Positions 8,493 to 17,708 of a stretch of 64,000 nucleotides of DNA are shown here, piece after piece. The translations under genes were made by a program, and so were the position numbers. The notes beneath the pieces are model-generated. The model saw only the letters and a program-made list of their open reading frames with translations. It did no database searches and was not told the origin of the DNA. Origin of the DNA: Pseudoxanthobacter soli DSM 19599 (GTDB lineage Bacteria > Pseudomonadota > Alphaproteobacteria > Rhizobiales > Segnochrobactraceae); assembly GCF_900148505.1 (NCBI RefSeq), contig NZ_FRXO01000010.1:1-64000 (forward strand), read 5' to 3'. Every line of letters begins with the position of its first letter. The stretch's first letter is position 1.

Positions 8493-9095
8493 GTGAGGCA
8501 GGAAGAAGGCGGCATCGAGAGCGCTGCGGGCACGGACGCTACGGGTACGGTCGGAAAGCCCTCGGCCCTCGTTCTGGTGCTGGGCGGGGCGCGCTCGGGC
8601 AAGAGCGCGTTCGCGGAACGTCTGGCGCGGGCGAGCGGGCTTGCGCGTACCTATGTCGCCACCGCCGAGGCGTTCGACGCCGAAATGGAGGCCCGGATCG
8701 CCCGTCACCGGGCCGACCGCGGCGCGGACTGGCGCACGGTCGAGGCACCTCTGGAGCTCGCCGAAACGGTCCGGCGCGAGACAGGGACGGGCACGGTGGT
8801 GCTCGCCGATTGCCTGACGCTCTGGCTTTCCAATGTCATGCTCGCCGGCCACACCGTGGAAGCGGCCATCGATGAGGTCGTCGCCGCCATGGTTTCGGCA
8901 TCCGGGCCGTTGATCGCCGTCTCCAACGAAGTCGGGCTCAGCCTCGTGCCGGAAACGCCGCTCGGACGCGCGTTCCGCGATGCGCAGGGACGGTTGAACC
9001 GGCTCGTCGCCGAGGTTGCGAGCGACGTGGTGTTCGTCGCGGCCGGGCGGCCGCTGCGCCTCAAGCCCGCGCCCGATGTGGAGATCGCGTGGTGA
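8493..9095 (+). CDS. cobP: Adenosylcobinamide kinase / adenosylcobinamide-phosphate guanylyltransferase
   Basis: A 200-residue bifunctional enzyme of the nucleotide-loop assembly of vitamin B12: it phosphorylates adenosylcobinamide and then transfers GMP to it. The P-loop GGARSGKS lies at about residues 31-38. [11 protein letters not shown] supplies the histidine region that carries GMP, and [15 protein letters not shown] is a CobU/CobP signature. GTG at 8493 is preferred because GGGGGA lies about seven bases before it; a TTG eight codons earlier is the alternative. The stop overlaps the cobQ start, so the two are translationally coupled. The gene is also called cobU. Confidence 0.92.
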   Translation: MRQEEGGIESAAGTDATGTVGKPSALVLVLGGARSGKSAFAERLARASGLARTYVATAEAFDAEMEARIARHRADRGADWRTVEAPLELAETVRRETGTGTVVLADCLTLWLSNVMLAGHTVEAAIDEVVAAMVSASGPLIAVSNEVGLSLVPETPLGRAFRDAQGRLNRLVAEVASDVVFVAAGRPLRLKPAPDVEIAW

Positions 9096-10603
9096 GCGGC
9101 GGCGGAAGTGCCCGCGTGCCGGCGGTGATGTTCCAGGGAACCGGCTCCGATGTCGGCAAGTCGCTCGTCGTGGCCGGGCTTTGCCGGCTGTTCGCCCGAC
9201 GTGGCCTGACCGTCCGGCCGTTCAAGCCGCAGAACATGTCCAACAATGCCGCGGTGACGGCCGATGGCGGCGAGATCGGCCGCGCGCAGGCGCTGCAGGC
9301 CCGCGCCGCCTTCGCGCCGGCGAGCGTGCACATGAACCCGGTGCTGCTGAAGCCGGAAAGCGAGCGCGGCGCCCAGGTGGTGGTGCAAGGCGTGCGCCGG
9401 GAGAGCATCGGCGCCGCCGGCTATCAGGCGCTGAAGCCGGCGCTGATGCCGGCCGTGCTCGACAGCTTCGCGCGCATCGAGGCGGAGGCCGACCTCGTTC
9501 TGGTGGAAGGGGCGGGAAGTCCGGCCGAGATCAACCTGCGCGGCGGCGACATCGCCAATATGGGCTTTGCCCATGCCGCCGGCGTGCCCGTCGTGATGGT
9601 CGGCGACATCGACCGCGGTGGGGTGATCGCAAGCCTCGTCGGCACCCGTGCGGTGGTGCCGGAAGCCGATGCGGCTTTGATCCGCGGCTTCCTCGTCAAT
9701 CGCTTCCGCGGTGACCCGGCGCTGTTTGCGAGCGGAATGGCGGCGATCGAGGCGCGCACGGGCTGGCGTGCGCTCGGGCTCGTTCCCTGGTTCGCCGCCG
9801 CGGCCGCATTGCCGGCCGAGGATGCGCTTTCCCTGGAGCGCTCCGCCGCGGGCGGGCCAGAATCGCACGGCTCCGGCCGGGCATTGCAGGTGGTCGTCCT
9901 GCGGCTGCCGCGGATGGCGAATTTCGACGATCTCGACCCGCTTGCCGCCGAGCCGCAGGTTCGGGTGCGGTTTCTGAAGGCCGGCGAGGCGGTGCCGGGC
10001 GATGCCGATCTCGTCGTGCTGCCGGGCTCGAAGGCAACCATCGCGGATCTGGCCGTGCTCAGGGCGCAGGGCTGGGACATCGATATCCGCGCCCATGTCC
10101 GGCGCGGCGGCAGGGTGCTCGGCCTGTGTGGCGGCTACCAGATGCTTGGCCGGACCATCGCGGATCCGGAGGGCGTCGAGGGGCCGGCCGGCACGGCGGC
10201 GGGCCTCGGACTGCTCGATGTCGATACCGTGCTTTCCGGTGACAAGGTGACGCGGCCGGTCTCCGCGCGCGACATCGCATCGGGCGAGACGGTCGCCGGG
10301 TATGAGATCCACCTCGGGCGCACCGAGGGGCCGGACCGCGCAAGGCCTCTGATCGATCTCGGCGGGCGGACGGACGGTGCGCGTTCGCCCGATGGCCTCG
10401 TCGCCGGTACCTATGTGCACGGGCTGTTCGCGTCGGACGGCTTCCGGCGCCGCTTCCTCGCCGGCCTCGGCACTGCCTCCACCGCCGGTTACGAAGCAGG
10501 CGTCGAGGCTGCGCTCGACGGCCTCGCCGCCCATCTGGAACAGCATCTCGATATCGAGGCTCTGCTGGCCATCGCGGCGGACCGGCCGCCATGCCCGCGC
10601 TGA
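9089..10603 (+). CDS. cobQ: Cobyric acid synthase
   Basis: A 504-residue glutamine-dependent enzyme that amidates four side chains of adenosylcobyrinic a,c-diamide. The N-terminal dethiobiotin-synthetase-like ATPase has GTGSDVGKS near residue 17, then [14 protein letters not shown]. The C-terminal class I-like glutamine amidotransferase domain has the nucleophile motif [10 protein letters not shown] and the histidine in [16 protein letters not shown]. Two adjacent GTG codons (9089 and 9092) could start it; both overlap the cobP stop, and GGAG lies just upstream. It forms a two-gene cob operon with cobP; cobD is on the opposite strand about 2 kb downstream. Confidence 0.95.
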   Translation: MVSGGGSARVPAVMFQGTGSDVGKSLVVAGLCRLFARRGLTVRPFKPQNMSNNAAVTADGGEIGRAQALQARAAFAPASVHMNPVLLKPESERGAQVVVQGVRRESIGAAGYQALKPALMPAVLDSFARIEAEADLVLVEGAGSPAEINLRGGDIANMGFAHAAGVPVVMVGDIDRGGVIASLVGTRAVVPEADAALIRGFLVNRFRGDPALFASGMAAIEARTGWRALGLVPWFAAAAALPAEDALSLERSAAGGPESHGSGRALQVVVLRLPRMANFDDLDPLAAEPQVRVRFLKAGEAVPGDADLVVLPGSKATIADLAVLRAQGWDIDIRAHVRRGGRVLGLCGGYQMLGRTIADPEGVEGPAGTAAGLGLLDVDTVLSGDKVTRPVSARDIASGETVAGYEIHLGRTEGPDRARPLIDLGGRTDGARSPDGLVAGTYVHGLFASDGFRRRFLAGLGTASTAGYEAGVEAALDGLAAHLEQHLDIEALLAIAADRPPCPR

Positions 10604-10627
10604 CGAGCCTCCGGCAGGGAAACCGCG

Positions 10628-11350
10628 GTGTCGCGATCCGAACGTCTGCTCGATCTTCTCCAGGTTCTGCGCCATCACCGCAGGCCGGTCAGCGGCCGGC
10701 GGCTGGCGGAGGAGACCGGTGTCAGCCTGCGGACGCTTTATCGCGATATCGCCAGCCTCCAGGCCCAGGGCGCGGAGATCGCGGGCGAGCCCGGCGTCGG
10801 CTACGTGCTGAAGCCGGGCTTCATGCTGCCGCCTTTGATGTTTGCGGAGGATGAGATCGAGGCGCTCGTGCTCGGCTCGCGCTGGGTTGCGAGCCGCGCC
10901 GATGAACGGCTCGGCTCCGCCGCCGAAAGCGCGCTGGCGAAGATCGCGGCGGTGCTGCCGGCGGACCTGAGACAGGCGCTCGATGCCAACACGCTTCTTG
11001 TCGGGCCGGCTCCAGGACCGGAAGCCGGCGTCGTCGACGTGGCCGTCATCCGCAAGGCGATCCGCGCGGAGCGCAAGCTCGACATCGTCTATCTCGACGG
11101 CAGTGGGGAAACCACGCGCCGCATCATCTGGCCGTTCGCGCTTGGTTTCTTCGACACCGTGCGCGTTGCGGTCGGCTGGTGCGAACTGCGCAACGACATC
11201 CGCCATTTCCGCACCGACCGCATTGCCAGCCTGTCGGTTCTGGAGCGCCGCTATCCGGAACGCCGCGCGGTGCTGCTCAAGCGGTGGCGCGCCGATCAGG
11301 CAAGCCGTGGTCGGAAGGGCGGCCCGGCAAACGGAACCCCGCAGACCTGA
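10628..11350 (+). CDS. YafY-type HTH/WYL transcriptional regulator
   Basis: A 240-residue regulator. The N-terminal winged helix-turn-helix (residues 1-60, RLLDLLQVLRHHRRPVSGRR and TLYRDIASLQAQG) is of the DeoR/HTH_11 type. The C-terminal part (about 140-215) is a WYL ligand-sensing domain, here with TRRIIWPFALGFFDTVRVAVG where the classical W-Y-L triad is replaced by related residues. GTG at 10628 follows an AGGGA site. It starts 24 bases after cobQ. YafY-like regulators often sit beside VOC/glyoxalase genes, as here, so it more likely controls the next gene than the cob genes. Confidence 0.88.
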   Translation: MSRSERLLDLLQVLRHHRRPVSGRRLAEETGVSLRTLYRDIASLQAQGAEIAGEPGVGYVLKPGFMLPPLMFAEDEIEALVLGSRWVASRADERLGSAAESALAKIAAVLPADLRQALDANTLLVGPAPGPEAGVVDVAVIRKAIRAERKLDIVYLDGSGETTRRIIWPFALGFFDTVRVAVGWCELRNDIRHFRTDRIASLSVLERRYPERRAVLLKRWRADQASRGRKGGPANGTPQT

Positions 11351-11419
11351 TGTCATGCTGCCATAAACTGACAGTGGTGCGGTTCATTCTCCGTCCGTCC
11401 AACACAAGGGAGCCGGACA

Positions 11420-11812
11420 ATGACCCATCCGACCTATCTGCTGCTGCATGTCGCCGACCCGCTCGAAAGCGGCCAGTTCTACGGCGATCTCCTGCGCTGT
11501 GCGCCGGTGGAATCGGCGCCGACCTTCGTGCTGTTCGCCCTGGAGACCGGGCTGAAGCTGGGGCTCTGGTCGCGCGAGGGCGTCGAACCGGCATCGGCCC
11601 CGGTCAGCGGCAGCGTCGAGATCTGCATTCGCGTCGACGACCGGGATGCCGTCGATGCCACGTTCGCGGACTGGAAGGCGAGGGGCGTCACGATGCTGAT
11701 GGAGCCCGTCGAGAAGGATTTCGGCCGGACCTTCGTCGCGAGCGATCCGGACGGCCATCGGCTGCGGGTGTTCGCACCGGCCGAAGATCTGGCCCAGCCG
11801 TCCGCCGGTTGA
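11420..11812 (+). CDS. VOC-family (glyoxalase/bleomycin-resistance fold) protein
   Basis: A 130-residue protein with the two beta-alpha-beta-beta-beta modules of the vicinal oxygen chelate superfamily. It begins YLLLHVADPLESGQFYGDLL and ends TFVASDPDGHRLRVFAPAED, the usual ends of small PhnB/glyoxalase-like proteins. Candidate metal ligands are His11 and a C-terminal glutamate or histidine, but a full metal site is not obvious. Roles in this family range from glyoxalase to antibiotic binding. GGGAG lies seven bases before the ATG. It follows the YafY-type regulator on the same strand with a gap of 69 bases. Confidence 0.85.
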   Translation: MTHPTYLLLHVADPLESGQFYGDLLRCAPVESAPTFVLFALETGLKLGLWSREGVEPASAPVSGSVEICIRVDDRDAVDATFADWKARGVTMLMEPVEKDFGRTFVASDPDGHRLRVFAPAEDLAQPSAG

Positions 11813-11848
11813 GGCCTTCAGGCGGGTGAGGCGTTCAGGCCCGCCCGC

Positions 11849-12823
11849 TCAAAGCCATGACAGCGCGACGAGGATGAGGGCCTGCAGGAGGCAGGCCGCC
11901 ACCAGGAGGTCGAGCCCGCGCCGGATGTCGCCGGCGGTCATGATGCGGCGTCCGGCGGCATTGAGCCACGGCTTCGGATAGACCTCGCCGTCATAGACGG
12001 TCGGGCCGAGCACGGCGACGCCAAGGGCGGAGGCCATCGCGGCCTCCGGCCAGCCGGCATTCGGCGAGGGATGGTGCGGCGCATCCCGCAGCATGGTGCG
12101 CGCGACTGCGGCCGGCGATGCCTTGGTCAGCGGGCTCACCAGCACGATCAGCGCGCCGGCGATCCGGGCCGGGATGAGGTTGACGAGATCGTCGAGCCGC
12201 GCGGCGGCGAAGCCGAACGCGGCATGGCGCGGCGTCTTGTGACCGATCATCGAATCGGCGGTGTTGATGGCCTTGTAGGCGACGATGCCGGGCAGCCCGA
12301 ACAGGGCGAACCAGAAGGCCGGAGCGACGATACCGTCGCAGAAGCTCTCTGCCGTGGTCTCGATCGCCGCCCTGGCGATGCCGGTTTCGTCAAGCGCGGC
12401 CGGGTCCCGCCCGACGACGTGAGAGACCGCGACGCGGGCGGCCTCCAGTCCCTCGCCGGCGAGCGCATCGGCAACCGCGGCGACATGGTCATAGAGCGAG
12501 CGCTGGGCGAGAAACACCGCGGCGACGGTGGCAACGGCGAGCGGGCCGAGCGGCCACGGCAACAACAGCAGCGCGCCCTGCACCGCGGCTGCGATCACCG
12601 CCGGTACGCCCGCGATCACCACGGCGGCGGCGAAGCCCCGGGCACGCCGGCTTGCCTCCGGCAGGGCCGGGTCGTTCAGGCGACGGTCGAGCAGGCCGAT
12701 CAGGCGGCCGAACAGCGCGACCGGATGCGGCAGGCGGCGCCACAGCCAGGGCGGATCGCCGACGAAGCCGTCGAGCGCGAGCGCCACCACGAGCACGGCA
12801 AGGGCGTCTTCGAGGCCGAACAT
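11849..12823 (-). CDS. cobD: Adenosylcobinamide-phosphate synthase (membrane)
   Basis: A 324-residue integral membrane protein that joins aminopropanol phosphate to adenosylcobyric acid in B12 synthesis. Signature stretches of the CobD/CbiB family are VALALDGFVGDPPWLWRRLP at the start, HVVGRDPAALDETGIARAAI, TTAESFCDGIVAPAFWF in the middle, and MLRDAPHHPSPNAGWPEAAM near residue 240. Four to five hydrophobic segments span the protein. It faces cobP-cobQ from the opposite strand, converging on the VOC gene with a gap of 36 bases, so the three cob genes are not in one operon. The product is the substrate of CobP. The gene is also called cbiB. Confidence 0.95.
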   Translation of the reverse strand: MFGLEDALAVLVVALALDGFVGDPPWLWRRLPHPVALFGRLIGLLDRRLNDPALPEASRRARGFAAAVVIAGVPAVIAAAVQGALLLLPWPLGPLAVATVAAVFLAQRSLYDHVAAVADALAGEGLEAARVAVSHVVGRDPAALDETGIARAAIETTAESFCDGIVAPAFWFALFGLPGIVAYKAINTADSMIGHKTPRHAAFGFAAARLDDLVNLIPARIAGALIVLVSPLTKASPAAVARTMLRDAPHHPSPNAGWPEAAMASALGVAVLGPTVYDGEVYPKPWLNAAGRRIMTAGDIRRGLDLLVAACLLQALILVALSWL

Positions 12824-12858
12824 CGTTCATTCCGTCCGCGGCGTCGGGACCGCAAGGC

Positions 12859-12973
12859 TAGAGCGCTTTCGATCTGATGGACTCATCAGATCGACAAGAA
12901 ATCGCTCCAGATTCAAAAGCTTGAGCATATCCTCGCCGTTCAGATCGGCTCAATCTGAGCGGGATATGCTCTA
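12859..12973 (+). repeat. Dispersed TAGAGC...GCTCTA repeat, copy 2
   Basis: A near-complete copy runs from TAGAGCGCTTTCGATCTG to GGGATATGCTCTA, with the inner blocks ATCGCTCCAGATTC and AAGCTTGAGCATATCC. It lies between the cobD start and the ruvX stop. Confidence 0.9.
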
Positions 12974-12985
12974 GGCCGCCGATCC

Positions 12986-13474
12986 TCACTCGCCTTCGTC
13001 GGTGGCAAGGGCGCTCAGCCGGTCGAGCGCGCCCTGCAGCAGATAGGCGGCGGCCATCTTGTCGACGACGTCGGCGCGGCGCGCTCGGGAGGCATCCGCC
13101 TCGAGAAGCGTGCGGGTCACGGCGACTGTCGAAAGCCGCTCGTCCCAGTAGACGACGGGAACGTCGGTCAATTGCGCGAGATTGCGGACGAACGCCCGCG
13201 TCGACTGGGCGCGCGGCCCTTCCGATCCGTCCATGTTCAGCGGAAGACCGATCACCATGGCCGCGATGCCGTGCTCGTCGATGATGTCGAGCAACAGGTC
13301 CGCGTCTGCCGCGAACCGGGTGCGGCGGATGGTTTCCATCGGCGTCGCGATCCGCCGGCCGACGTCGGAAAGCGCCAACCCGATGGTCTTGGTTCCAAGA
13401 TCGACACCGAGGAGCCGGGATTCACCTGCCAGGAGAGGGACCAGTTCCTCGATCCGGGTCTCAGGGGTCTTCAT
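12986..13474 (-). CDS. ruvX: Putative pre-16S rRNA nuclease / Holliday junction resolvase-like YqgF
   Basis: A 162-residue RNase H-fold nuclease. The conserved strand [17 protein letters not shown] carries the catalytic Asp, followed by [18 protein letters not shown] and [17 protein letters not shown], and a final D-K-A motif in [14 protein letters not shown]. In E. coli the homologue matures the 16S rRNA 5' end and was earlier called a Holliday junction resolvase. ATG at 13474 is chosen because AGGA lies eight bases upstream; ten further in-frame codons exist before it. It is divergent from the UPF0173 gene across an intergenic region of 480 bases. Confidence 0.93.
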   Translation of the reverse strand: MKTPETRIEELVPLLAGESRLLGVDLGTKTIGLALSDVGRRIATPMETIRRTRFAADADLLLDIIDEHGIAAMVIGLPLNMDGSEGPRAQSTRAFVRNLAQLTDVPVVYWDERLSTVAVTRTLLEADASRARRADVVDKMAAAYLLQGALDRLSALATDEGE

Positions 13475-13953
13475 GGCCGCGTCCTGGCTCCGACAATCAA
13501 GCAATCGAGGGAATCGGGATGATTCCCCGCACGTTGCGAATCGGTATCACGGGTCCGGCCTCTTCGCGAGACGAACTCGCCCGCTGACGGGCTCGCCGGC
13601 CAATTATATGTGAAACAGACGATCATGGATGGGGAGAGTTGCGACGACCGGATTGTGGCTTATAGTGCGCCGGCCCGCCTCGGGAATTCGGTTCGGGCGG
13701 GCCGGCGCCGGTCCGGGCGCCACCGTGTCGCTGCGGGATTCCCCCACCCGGCGGGCAGACACGCGCTCTGCCAGCCTGCCGTCGATCCGGGACAGACCGC
13801 AATTTCGCCTGTCGGCAAAACTTGCAGCCACGCCTTTTGTCTTCACCACGCGCCGCGAGAGGCGGGATCAGCCCGCCGATGCCGATCGTCGCAGGCGGAC
13901 CTCGTGCCTGCCGTCGTCGCGCCCGGCCTCGCTGCGAAGCACAGGAGTATCAC
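13475..13953. other. Long divergent intergenic region between ruvX and the UPF0173 gene
   Basis: About 480 bases contain no protein gene that I can support. Open frames across it have arginine/proline-rich translations without family features. A promoter candidate lies at 13639-13666, which would give a leader of nearly 290 bases before the UPF0173 gene. A small RNA cannot be excluded, but no terminator was found to define one. Confidence 0.45.
13639..13666 (+). promoter_or_regulatory. Candidate sigma-70 promoter upstream of the UPF0173 gene
   Basis: TTGCGA (13639-13644) and TATAGT (13661-13666) are separated by 16 bases on the plus strand. The hexamers fit the alphaproteobacterial housekeeping consensus reasonably well. 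Only sequence resemblance supports it. Confidence 0.35.
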
Positions 13954-14664
13954 ATGCACCTTACTTGGTATGGACATAGCGCCTTCCGGGTGGACCTCTC
14001 CGAGGCATCCGTGCTGATCGATCCCTTCCTGACCGGCAATCCCGTGTTCACCGGATCGGTGGACGAGGTTGCCGAGGGCGTGACCCACATCGTTCTCACC
14101 CACGGCCACGCCGACCACATCGGCGATACGGTCGCCCTTGCCGCCCGCACCGGCGCGACCGTTGTCGCCAACCCCGAACTGTGCGGCTGGCTCGCGTCGA
14201 AGGGCGTGAAGTCGCTGGAGATGGGCAATACCGGCGGCACCATCAATCTCGGCGCCTTCTCCGTCACCTTCGTGCAGGCGCTGCATTCCTCGGCGGTCGA
14301 GGAGAACGGGCTTCCGGTCTATCTCGGCAATCCGCTCGGCGTCATCATCAAGGCCGCGGGCGAACCGGTGCTCTACCACATGGGCGACACCGACGTGTTC
14401 GGCGACATGCGCCTGATCGACGACCTCTATCGCCCCGAGATCGGGCTGGTGCCGATCGGCGACCGCTTCACCATGGGTGCCCACAACGCGGCATTCGCCT
14501 GCTCGCGGTTCTTCAGCTTCCGCCTCGTGGTCCCCTGCCACTACGGAACCTTCCCGCTGCTCGCCCAGAGCGCCGATGTCTTCGTCGAGGAGATGTCGGG
14601 ATCGCGCACGGTCGTGCATGTGCCGGAGAAGAACGAGCGCTTCTCGCCGCGGGACTATTTCTGA
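13954..14664 (+). CDS. UPF0173 metal-dependent hydrolase (metallo-beta-lactamase fold)
   Basis: A 236-residue protein of the beta-lactamase-like UPF0173 family (YtkL-like). It begins MHLTWYGHSAFRVDL and has the metal motif THGHADHIGD near residue 50 (HxHxDH). Further ligands are His in QALHSSAVEE, Asp in YHMGDTDVFGD and the final CHYGTFPLL. The family is widespread but its physiological substrate is unknown. ATG at 13954 has AGGAG seven bases before it. It lies just upstream of gatC-gatA on the same strand, with a gap of 218 bases. Confidence 0.92.
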   Translation: MHLTWYGHSAFRVDLSEASVLIDPFLTGNPVFTGSVDEVAEGVTHIVLTHGHADHIGDTVALAARTGATVVANPELCGWLASKGVKSLEMGNTGGTINLGAFSVTFVQALHSSAVEENGLPVYLGNPLGVIIKAAGEPVLYHMGDTDVFGDMRLIDDLYRPEIGLVPIGDRFTMGAHNAAFACSRFFSFRLVVPCHYGTFPLLAQSADVFVEEMSGSRTVVHVPEKNERFSPRDYF

Positions 14665-14882
14665 GGCGCCCACGGCCGTCGCCGGTCCTGAAGGACGCCG
14701 GAAGACGGCCATTCGGCCGGCGGGACGTGTGGTTCCCGCCGATCGGATGCGACGCGCAGTTGTTTCGCCCGAAACCGGGATGCTATTAGGCGGGCGGTCG
14801 GTCGCGAGGATCGGCCGCCGCATTATTTCAAGGCTCCGGATCGGCCGCATGGCGGCTGTCCGCACCATCGGAGACACGTCTC

Positions 14883-15170
14883 ATGTCGGTCGATGCCAGC
14901 ACCGTCGCCAAGGTCGCCCGCCTGGCGCGGATCGCCGTCACCCCGGAGGAAGCCGTCCGCCTGGAGGATGAGCTCAACGCCATCTTCGGCCTGGTGGACG
15001 AACTGGCGCAGGTCGACGTCGAAGGCGTCGAGCCGATGACTTCCGCGGTGGCTCTCGGCATGCGGATGCGGCGGGACGTCATCACCGACGGCGGCATCGC
15101 AGACAAGGTTCTCGCGAACGCGCCCCTGTCGGAAGACGACTACTATCTCGTGCCGAAGGTCGTCGAATAG
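14883..15170 (+). CDS. gatC: Aspartyl/glutamyl-tRNA amidotransferase subunit C
   Basis: A 95-residue subunit of the GatCAB amidotransferase, which converts Glu-tRNA(Gln) and Asp-tRNA(Asn) to the amide forms. [34 protein letters not shown] and the PMTSAV block are classical GatC features. GatC acts as a belt that stabilises GatA. The upstream 218-base gap has a weak promoter-like TTGTTT and TATTAG pair about 120 bases before the start. It is followed 97 bases later by gatA. GatB, the third subunit, is about 14 kb away. Confidence 0.95.
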   Translation: MSVDASTVAKVARLARIAVTPEEAVRLEDELNAIFGLVDELAQVDVEGVEPMTSAVALGMRMRRDVITDGGIADKVLANAPLSEDDYYLVPKVVE

Positions 15171-15267
15171 GCCGGCAGCCGCCGCCATTCGACCGGGCAG
15201 GGCCTCACGCGCGCGCCGCACATCGCAAGCCCCGCCTTCCCCGCCGACCGTGCCGGACCCGAACACC

Positions 15268-16746
15268 ATGACAGAGCTGACCGAACTTTCCATCGCCGCC
15301 CTCCGCGCCGGTCTCGACGAGCGCACCTTCTCGGCCGTCGAAGTCGCCGAGGCGCACATCGCCGCGATCGAGGCCGCCCGCGGCCTCAACGCTTATGTGC
15401 TGGAGACGCCGGAGAAGGCACTCGAGATGGCGGCAGCCTCCGACGCGCGGATCGCGCGGGGCGAGGCGGGGCTGCTCGAAGGCGTGCCGCTCGGCGTCAA
15501 GGACATGTTCGCGACCGAAGGCGTGCGCACCACCGCCTGCTCGAAGATCCTCGGCAACTTCGTGCCGCCCTATGAATCGACGGTGACGTCGAAGCTCTGG
15601 GCCGAAGGCGCGGTGATGCTGGGCAAGCTCAACTGCGACGAATTCGCCATGGGCTCGTCGAACGAGAGTTCCGCGTTCGGCCCGGTGATCAATCCGTGGC
15701 GCCGCGCCGGCGACGACACGCCGCTGGTGCCCGGCGGCTCGTCCGGCGGTTCGGCGGCCGCCGTCGCCGCAAGGCTCTGCGCCGCGGCGACCGCGACCGA
15801 CACCGGTGGCTCCATCCGCCAGCCGGCGGCGCTGACCGGCACCGTGGGCATCAAGCCGACCTACGGCCGCTGCTCGCGCTGGGGCATCGTCGCCTACGCC
15901 TCGTCGCTCGACCAGGCCGGCGCCATCGCCCGCGACGTGCGCGATGCCGCGGTGCTGCTCAAGGCGATGGCCGGGTTCGACGAGAAGGATTCGACGTCGG
16001 TCGACCGTCCGGTTCCGGACTACGAGAAGGCGGTCGGCGCCAGCCTCAAGGGCCTGCGCATCGGCATCCCGGCCGAGTACCGCATGGACGGGCTGTCCTC
16101 GGAAATCCAGGCGCTGTGGGACAAGGGCGCGGCGTGGCTGAAGGACGCCGGCTGCGAGATCGTGGAAATTTCGCTGCCGCACACCAAGGCGGCGCTGCCG
16201 GCCTACTACATTGTTGCGCCGGCGGAGGCCTCCTCGAACCTCGCCCGCTACGATGGTGTGCGCTACGGCCTGCGGGTCGACGGCTCGGACATCACCGACA
16301 TGTATGAGCAGACCCGTGCAGCCGGCTTCGGCGCCGAGGTGCGCCGCCGCGTGCTCGTCGGGACCTACGTGCTCTCGGCCGGCTATTACGACGCCTATTA
16401 TGCCAGGGCGCAGAAGGTGCGGACGCTGGTGAAGCGGGATTTCGAGACCGCCTTCGATGCCGGCGTCGATGCCGTGCTGGCACCGGCGACGCCGTCGCCG
16501 GCTTTCCCGATCGGCTCCACCTCGAGCATGTCACCGGTCGAGATGTACCTGAACGACGTGTTCACCGTGACGGTGAACCTCGCCGGCCTGCCGGGCCTGT
16601 CGGTGCCGGCGGGCCTGTCTTCCGACGGTCTGCCGCTCGGGCTCCAGCTCATCGGCCGGCCGTTCGGCGAGGAGCAGCTGTTCTCGCTCGGCGCCGCCAT
16701 CGAGGCCGCGGCCGGCCGGTTCACGCCCGGCCGCTGGTGGGCCTGA
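15268..16746 (+). CDS. gatA: Aspartyl/glutamyl-tRNA amidotransferase subunit A
   Basis: A 492-residue amidase subunit that releases ammonia from glutamine or asparagine. The amidase-signature triad is complete: Lys78 in PLGVKDM, cis-Ser158 in [11 protein letters not shown], and nucleophile Ser182 in [10 protein letters not shown]. The C-terminal half ([24 protein letters not shown]) is also typical. ATG at 15268 gives the usual [13 protein letters not shown] beginning; a GTG six codons earlier (15250) is possible, and neither has a strong ribosome site. It forms an operon with gatC and is followed by an inverted copy of the dispersed repeat. Confidence 0.95.
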   Translation: MTELTELSIAALRAGLDERTFSAVEVAEAHIAAIEAARGLNAYVLETPEKALEMAAASDARIARGEAGLLEGVPLGVKDMFATEGVRTTACSKILGNFVPPYESTVTSKLWAEGAVMLGKLNCDEFAMGSSNESSAFGPVINPWRRAGDDTPLVPGGSSGGSAAAVAARLCAAATATDTGGSIRQPAALTGTVGIKPTYGRCSRWGIVAYASSLDQAGAIARDVRDAAVLLKAMAGFDEKDSTSVDRPVPDYEKAVGASLKGLRIGIPAEYRMDGLSSEIQALWDKGAAWLKDAGCEIVEISLPHTKAALPAYYIVAPAEASSNLARYDGVRYGLRVDGSDITDMYEQTRAAGFGAEVRRRVLVGTYVLSAGYYDAYYARAQKVRTLVKRDFETAFDAGVDAVLAPATPSPAFPIGSTSSMSPVEMYLNDVFTVTVNLAGLPGLSVPAGLSSDGLPLGLQLIGRPFGEEQLFSLGAAIEAAAGRFTPGRWWA

Positions 16747-16773
16747 TCGGCCGCATGAAGCGCGGCTGCCGGT

Positions 16774-16885
16774 TAGAGCATAACCCGTTCAGATCGAACC
16801 GATCTGAACGGGTTATGCTCAAGCTTTTGAATCTGGAGTGATTTCTTGTCGATCTGATGATTCCATCAGATCGGAAAGCGCTCTA
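16774..16885 (-). repeat. Dispersed TAGAGC...GCTCTA repeat, copy 3 (inverted)
   Basis: A copy in reverse orientation, from TAGAGCATAACCCGTTCAG to GGAAAGCGCTCTA, lies between the convergent gatA and lipoprotein genes. The segment CCGTTCAGATCG-aacc-GATCTGAACGGG folds as a 12-bp hairpin with no run of T after it, so it could help end transcription from either side only weakly. Confidence 0.9.
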
Positions 16886-16905
16886 GCCGGCAGCCGCTCG
16901 CACCG

Positions 16906-17493
16906 TCAGGCAGGGCGCCAGACGATGCGCTGAAGCTCGGCTCCATCGAGCTCCGCGGGCGGCGGCAGCTTGTCGAGCGGACCGCGATATTGCGGCACGG
17001 CGAACACCAGGAACACGTTCCGCGTGCCGGGCGCCGGGCAGATCGCCATGTCCGTCCACAGTTCGCCGCCCATGCGGCAGCTGCCATGGGAGACGCGGGC
17101 CTGCCGGAACGTCATGCCCAGGCGCTCGCCGTTCGGGCCGACGATGTTCTCACTGACGCCGAACACCTCGCCGACCCGGCCGTTCGATCCCCGCAGGAAC
17201 TGCATGACCTGGAGACCGTTGGAGAACGCCGCGAGCGCGCTCGTGGTGTTGTTCTCGTTCGCCGTCTCGATCGGCTTGATCTGGAACTGCGGCATCAGCG
17301 CGCCGAGCGACGATGCGCTGTAGGCGGTCTCGGCCGTGACCGGGCCGGCGGAGGCGGCGGTGAACCGGACCGCGTGGCCGCGGGCAACGGGGGCTTCGGC
17401 GACGGGCGAGGTCGCCGTCTCCGTGGTGCAGGCCGCGGTCATCAGCAGGCCGGCAAGGACGATGGTCGTGCGCCAGAAGGCTTTGCGCCGCAT
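16906..17493 (-). CDS. Predicted lipoprotein of unknown function
   Basis: A 195-residue protein with a lipoprotein signal: positively charged MRRKAFWR, a hydrophobic stretch, and the lipobox LMTAAC with Cys22 as lipid attachment site. The mature part contains SNGLQVMQFLRGSNGRVGE and SCRMGGELWTDMAICPAPG and resembles no family I know. ATG at 17493 is chosen because GGAG lies eight bases upstream and the signal sequence follows directly; an in-frame extension of 55 codons is arginine-rich and unlikely. It converges on gatA across the repeat at 16774-16885. Confidence 0.75.
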   Translation of the reverse strand: MRRKAFWRTTIVLAGLLMTAACTTETATSPVAEAPVARGHAVRFTAASAGPVTAETAYSASSLGALMPQFQIKPIETANENNTTSALAAFSNGLQVMQFLRGSNGRVGEVFGVSENIVGPNGERLGMTFRQARVSHGSCRMGGELWTDMAICPAPGTRNVFLVFAVPQYRGPLDKLPPPAELDGAELQRIVWRPA

Positions 17494-17708
17494 GGGGCGA
17501 CTCCGTAAAGGGTTGGACTTCGCGATCGCGGACGTCGGCCGCGTCCGCCGTTCGGCCGGGGCCGACGCGGGCTGCAGCGGGGACGCGATCAAATTCAAGG
17601 CTTTGCGTTTAAACGTCTTTTCCCGGCCAGGCGATCGGCCGGGACGCCGCGCGATCATGCACGGCCACGGTTGTTCTTTGGTTAACGAACGATGAGCGCC
17701 GGTGCGTG

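Noticed and set aside
8470-8570. Cobalamin-riboswitch-like bases (GGGGGAAAGCCGCGTGAGGC) near the cobP start
   Set aside because: The B12 box and the remaining conserved core are missing, and the match lies over the start codon and coding sequence of cobP.
8705-11356. Long minus-strand open frame of 883 codons antisense to cobP, cobQ and the WYL regulator gene
   Set aside because: It mirrors GC-rich codons of the true genes, has no ribosome site, and its translation is a His/Arg/Ala-rich mixture without family features.
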